A stretch of 9,010 nt of DNA from assembly GCA_017544185.1 (NCBI GenBank), contig JAFYEQ010000039.1:1-9010 (forward strand), written 5' to 3'. Position 1 is the first letter of the stretch, and every line of letters starts with the position of its first letter. Below are positions 7,255 to 9,010 of the stretch, in pieces. The notes under the pieces were generated by a model that did not search any database, was not told the origin of the DNA, and worked only from the letters and a program-made list of their open reading frames with translations. This DNA comes from Oscillospiraceae bacterium. GTDB lineage: Bacteria > Bacillota > Clostridia > Oscillospirales > Ruminococcaceae. Made by a program: the position numbers and the translations under genes.

Positions 7255-8562
7255 TTATCCATCGAGCGCCTTTATTATGATCTCGTTCATGTTGTCATAG
7301 GCGAATAAGAAGTTCTTCTTCATGTTGATGCCGCAGTGTTCGTATACCTTGATGATGATAGATATGATCTTCTGCGGCGTCATTCCGTCGGGAGATATCT
7401 CCTCTATCGTGGTGCGCTCTACGATGTCCTTCTGCGATACGCTGACAAGCTCGTGAGCGGTGTCGTTCCTGATGCGTTCTTCTACACTGCGCAGCTTTAT
7501 GCATTTGGTCTTCAGCTCTTCATCATCTGCGAACTCGCTGATAAGGCTCACAAGTACGTTGGAATTATTATAATGCAGTCTCGTAAAGTCTCCGTTACCG
7601 GCATCGAGCACATCAAATAACCTCCGGTCTTCACTGACCTTCGTATAGTCCCACCTACCATTGGTGCAGTATCGCTTCACATTTATATGGCAGATGTTTT
7701 TGAGCACGCACTGGTACATATCAGCCAGTAAGGGGCTTAGTCCGCGTATAAAGTCGGCATATTCCTCTTTTCTTACCAGCAGATCAAGACGCAGCAGATA
7801 TTCCTTTGCCTTATCATACAGGGGGATACTGTTCTTCTTCAGCACCTGAGCAGCCTTTTCACTGTCGAGCATGTATCTGTCCCTTGCGGCGATCAGCAGC
7901 TCATAGGCACCGGGGCTCAGTGTGTCTTTTATCGTTTTAGCGACCTCCCACGCACCCACATAATTATACTTCTCCAGAAGGGTGGCGACCATCTTCTTCT
8001 GTATCTTAGCAGAATAAGACGCGATATCGGATATCACGCAGCGGTCTATGCCGTTATCGTTGTCATCATTGCCTTCCCATTCAAGCTCCGGGTCAAAGTC
8101 TTCCCTTTTCTCATGCTTGGAATTGGACTTCTTTTCCGGGGTAAATACCTGTACAGGTACCATCTTATAGGGCGTCAAGGGTATGAGATACAGCAATGTG
8201 GCTTTCATCGCAGGTGTACCTGAAGAGATATTCAGGTATAGCGTGTCTTCTTCACCCATTCCTTCACGGATATCATTCAACAGTGTAGAAAATTCCTCGG
8301 TAAAATAGTCGAATCTCTCGATCCCGTCTGTGAGCTCCGGTCTGCGGATGCACTCACAGGCGATCTTTTTGTTCTTGGCTTCTCCGAGACGTTCAAGGCA
8401 GTAGGTGAAGCGATGGTCCTTGTCCTCCTCATCGCATACCTCCTTTGACATATACATATACACCTTGTCTATGTCAAAGTATCGGCAGATATGCAGCATC
8501 GCCCCATCGTGATTATATTTGATGGGGTCAGTCATCCCTACGGGTGAAAATAAAATGTTCAT
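7255..8562 (-). CDS. csm6: Type III-A CRISPR ancillary ribonuclease Csm6 (CARF-HEPN)
   Basis: 435 aa. The N-terminal CARF domain begins MNILFSPVGMTDP and has the ligand-loop motif NISSGTPAMK at 111-120; this domain binds cyclic oligoadenylate made by Cas10/Csm1 when a type III complex meets target RNA. A charged, acidic stretch (about 143 to 170) interrupts or ends the CARF fold, then a helical region leads to the C-terminal HEPN RNase. The catalytic R-x4-H motif is R365-N-D-T-A-H370, intact. Activated Csm6 dimers cut RNA without sequence target in the cytosol, causing dormancy or death of infected cells. Length and both motifs fit an active enzyme. AAAGGAG lies 6 bases before the ATG. The gene lies directly downstream of the CRISPR array on the same strand, with no clear promoter of its own. 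Which oligoadenylate (cA4 or cA6) it senses cannot be read from the sequence. Confidence 0.93.
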   Translation of the reverse strand: MNILFSPVGMTDPIKYNHDGAMLHICRYFDIDKVYMYMSKEVCDEEDKDHRFTYCLERLGEAKNKKIACECIRRPELTDGIERFDYFTEEFSTLLNDIREGMGEEDTLYLNISSGTPAMKATLLYLIPLTPYKMVPVQVFTPEKKSNSKHEKREDFDPELEWEGNDDNDNGIDRCVISDIASYSAKIQKKMVATLLEKYNYVGAWEVAKTIKDTLSPGAYELLIAARDRYMLDSEKAAQVLKKNSIPLYDKAKEYLLRLDLLVRKEEYADFIRGLSPLLADMYQCVLKNICHINVKRYCTNGRWDYTKVSEDRRLFDVLDAGNGDFTRLHYNNSNVLVSLISEFADDEELKTKCIKLRSVEERIRNDTAHELVSVSQKDIVERTTIEEISPDGMTPQKIISIIIKVYEHCGINMKKNFLFAYDNMNEIIIKALDG

Positions 8563-8568
8563 GTTTTT

Positions 8569-8575
8569 CTCCTTT
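8569..8575 (-). promoter_or_regulatory. csm6 ribosome binding site
   Basis: AAAGGAG on the minus strand, 6 bases before the csm6 ATG and 2 bases after the end of the degenerate terminal CRISPR repeat. It fixes the csm6 start and shows that csm6 is translated from RNA that begins in or upstream of the array end. Confidence 0.85.
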
Positions 8576-8577
8576 AA

Positions 8578-8613
8578 ATTTCCGTCCCCTTACGGGGATA
8601 TAAATAGATAGAT
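8578..8613 (-). repeat. Degenerate terminal CRISPR repeat (leader-distal)
   Basis: Aligned without gaps to the consensus, this copy differs at six positions: 1, 22, 25, 26, 33 and 36 in plus-strand numbering. The hairpin TCCCC-GTAA-GGGGA is unchanged and the handle differs only in its last base (ACGGAAAT for ACGGAAAC). Five of the six changes fall in the part of the repeat outside hairpin and handle. Decay of the copy farthest from the leader is usual for CRISPR arrays. An alternative alignment with a 4-base insertion gives a similar score but would leave a spacer of 32, shorter than the others. Confidence 0.85.
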
Positions 8614-9010
8614 CAAGATACTTGAGCTGCTTAGCTACGTGGTCTTTACGTTTCCGTCCCCTTACGGGGAGATCGATAGATCGACTCAAGATCGGATATT
8701 GCAGACTCCAGCACCTGCTCACATAGTTTCCGTCCCCTTACGGGGAGATTGATAGATCGACCGAACACTAATCTTACTAACGGTATGACCCTGCACACGT
8801 TTCCGTCCCCTTACGGGGAGATTGATAAATCGACCAATAGAAAAGCGTAATTGGTTAGCACATAATTTCCCATAGTTTCCGTCCCCTTACGGGGAGATTG
8901 ATAGATCGACACATCAAACATACACATATCAATATGGGCTGAAAAGGCGTTTCCGTCCCCTTACGGGGAGATCGATAGATCGACGTCTTGATATTTGCGG
9001 CGGGACTTAA
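8578..9010 (-). CRISPR. Type III-A-like CRISPR array (six repeats seen, continues past window)
   Basis: 36-base repeats at 8578-8613 (degenerate), 8650-8685, 8726-8761, 8799-8834, 8875-8910 and 8949-8984. Spacers are 36, 40, 37, 40 and 38 bases, plus 26 bases of a sixth cut by the window end. On the plus strand the repeat starts GTTTCCGTCCCC and ends GATAGATCGAC. On the minus strand it contains TCCCC-GTAA-GGGGA, a 5-bp stem with a GNRA-type loop, followed by C and GGAAAC. A Cas6 cut after the stem would leave the handle ACGGAAAC, the handle known for S. thermophilus Csm crRNAs, so crRNAs read leftwards and the leader should lie to the right. Variants: 8650 and 8949 carry C at position 25; 8799 carries A at position 30. 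All spacers differ and none matches elsewhere in the window by eye. Confidence 0.98.

Noticed and set aside
8528..8722. Minus-strand open frame of 64 codons across the end of the array and the csm6 start
   Set aside because: It is a translation of two CRISPR repeats and spacers, with the repeat-derived motif PVRGRK appearing twice, and it overlaps the well-supported csm6 start.
8578..9010. Array transcribed rightwards with its leader at the csm6 side
   Set aside because: In that orientation repeats would end in GATCGAC rather than the type III handle ACGGAAAC, the decayed repeat would be at the leader end, and the 15 bases before csm6 leave no room for a leader.

Overview
The window looks like chromosomal DNA of a Gram-positive anaerobe of the Clostridia, most likely Oscillospiraceae and possibly Ruminococcus. 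This is inferred from gene content (paired YmfF/YmfH M16 proteins, a YesL/DUF624 protein, a Clostridia-type dCMP deaminase), strong AGGAGG-type ribosome sites and heavy ATA/ATC isoleucine use. No sequence search was possible, so the genus is a guess. Every convincing gene lies on the minus strand, so the biology reads from right to left.

Right end (8578 to 9010): a CRISPR array of six visible 36-base repeats with spacers of 36 to 40 bases, still running when the window ends. Read on the minus strand, each intact repeat ends in ACGGAAAC, the same 8-base crRNA handle known from Streptococcus thermophilus type III-A (Csm). The array therefore points leftwards and its leader lies outside the window. 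The last, degenerate repeat ends 15 bases before the start of csm6 (7255 to 8562), which encodes a CARF-HEPN ribonuclease of the type III cyclic-oligoadenylate response. No other cas gene is visible.

Middle (about 7025 to 7254): an intergenic stretch with a 10-bp stem-loop, an imperfect inverted repeat and a very good sigma-A-type promoter (TTGATT, 17 bases, TATAAT with an extended TG) facing left.

Left (1 to 7024): a compact operon-like run of eight genes downstream of that promoter, with overlaps of 4 or 8 bases or gaps of only 11 to 16 bases. In order they are proC (proline synthesis), a DUF624/YesL membrane protein, a HAD phosphatase, a dCMP deaminase, ymfF and ymfH (M16 peptidase-like pair linked to EF-P modification), lgt (prolipoprotein diacylglyceryl transferase) and a lipoprotein cut off by the window edge. 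The lipoprotein is a predicted substrate of the Lgt encoded just before it. The rest is a mixed housekeeping set with no obvious single pathway.

The most interesting point is the junction of array and csm6. The hairpin and predicted Cas6 cut site are intact in the otherwise decayed terminal repeat, directly upstream of the csm6 ribosome site. Processing of the array transcript could therefore release csm6 mRNA.
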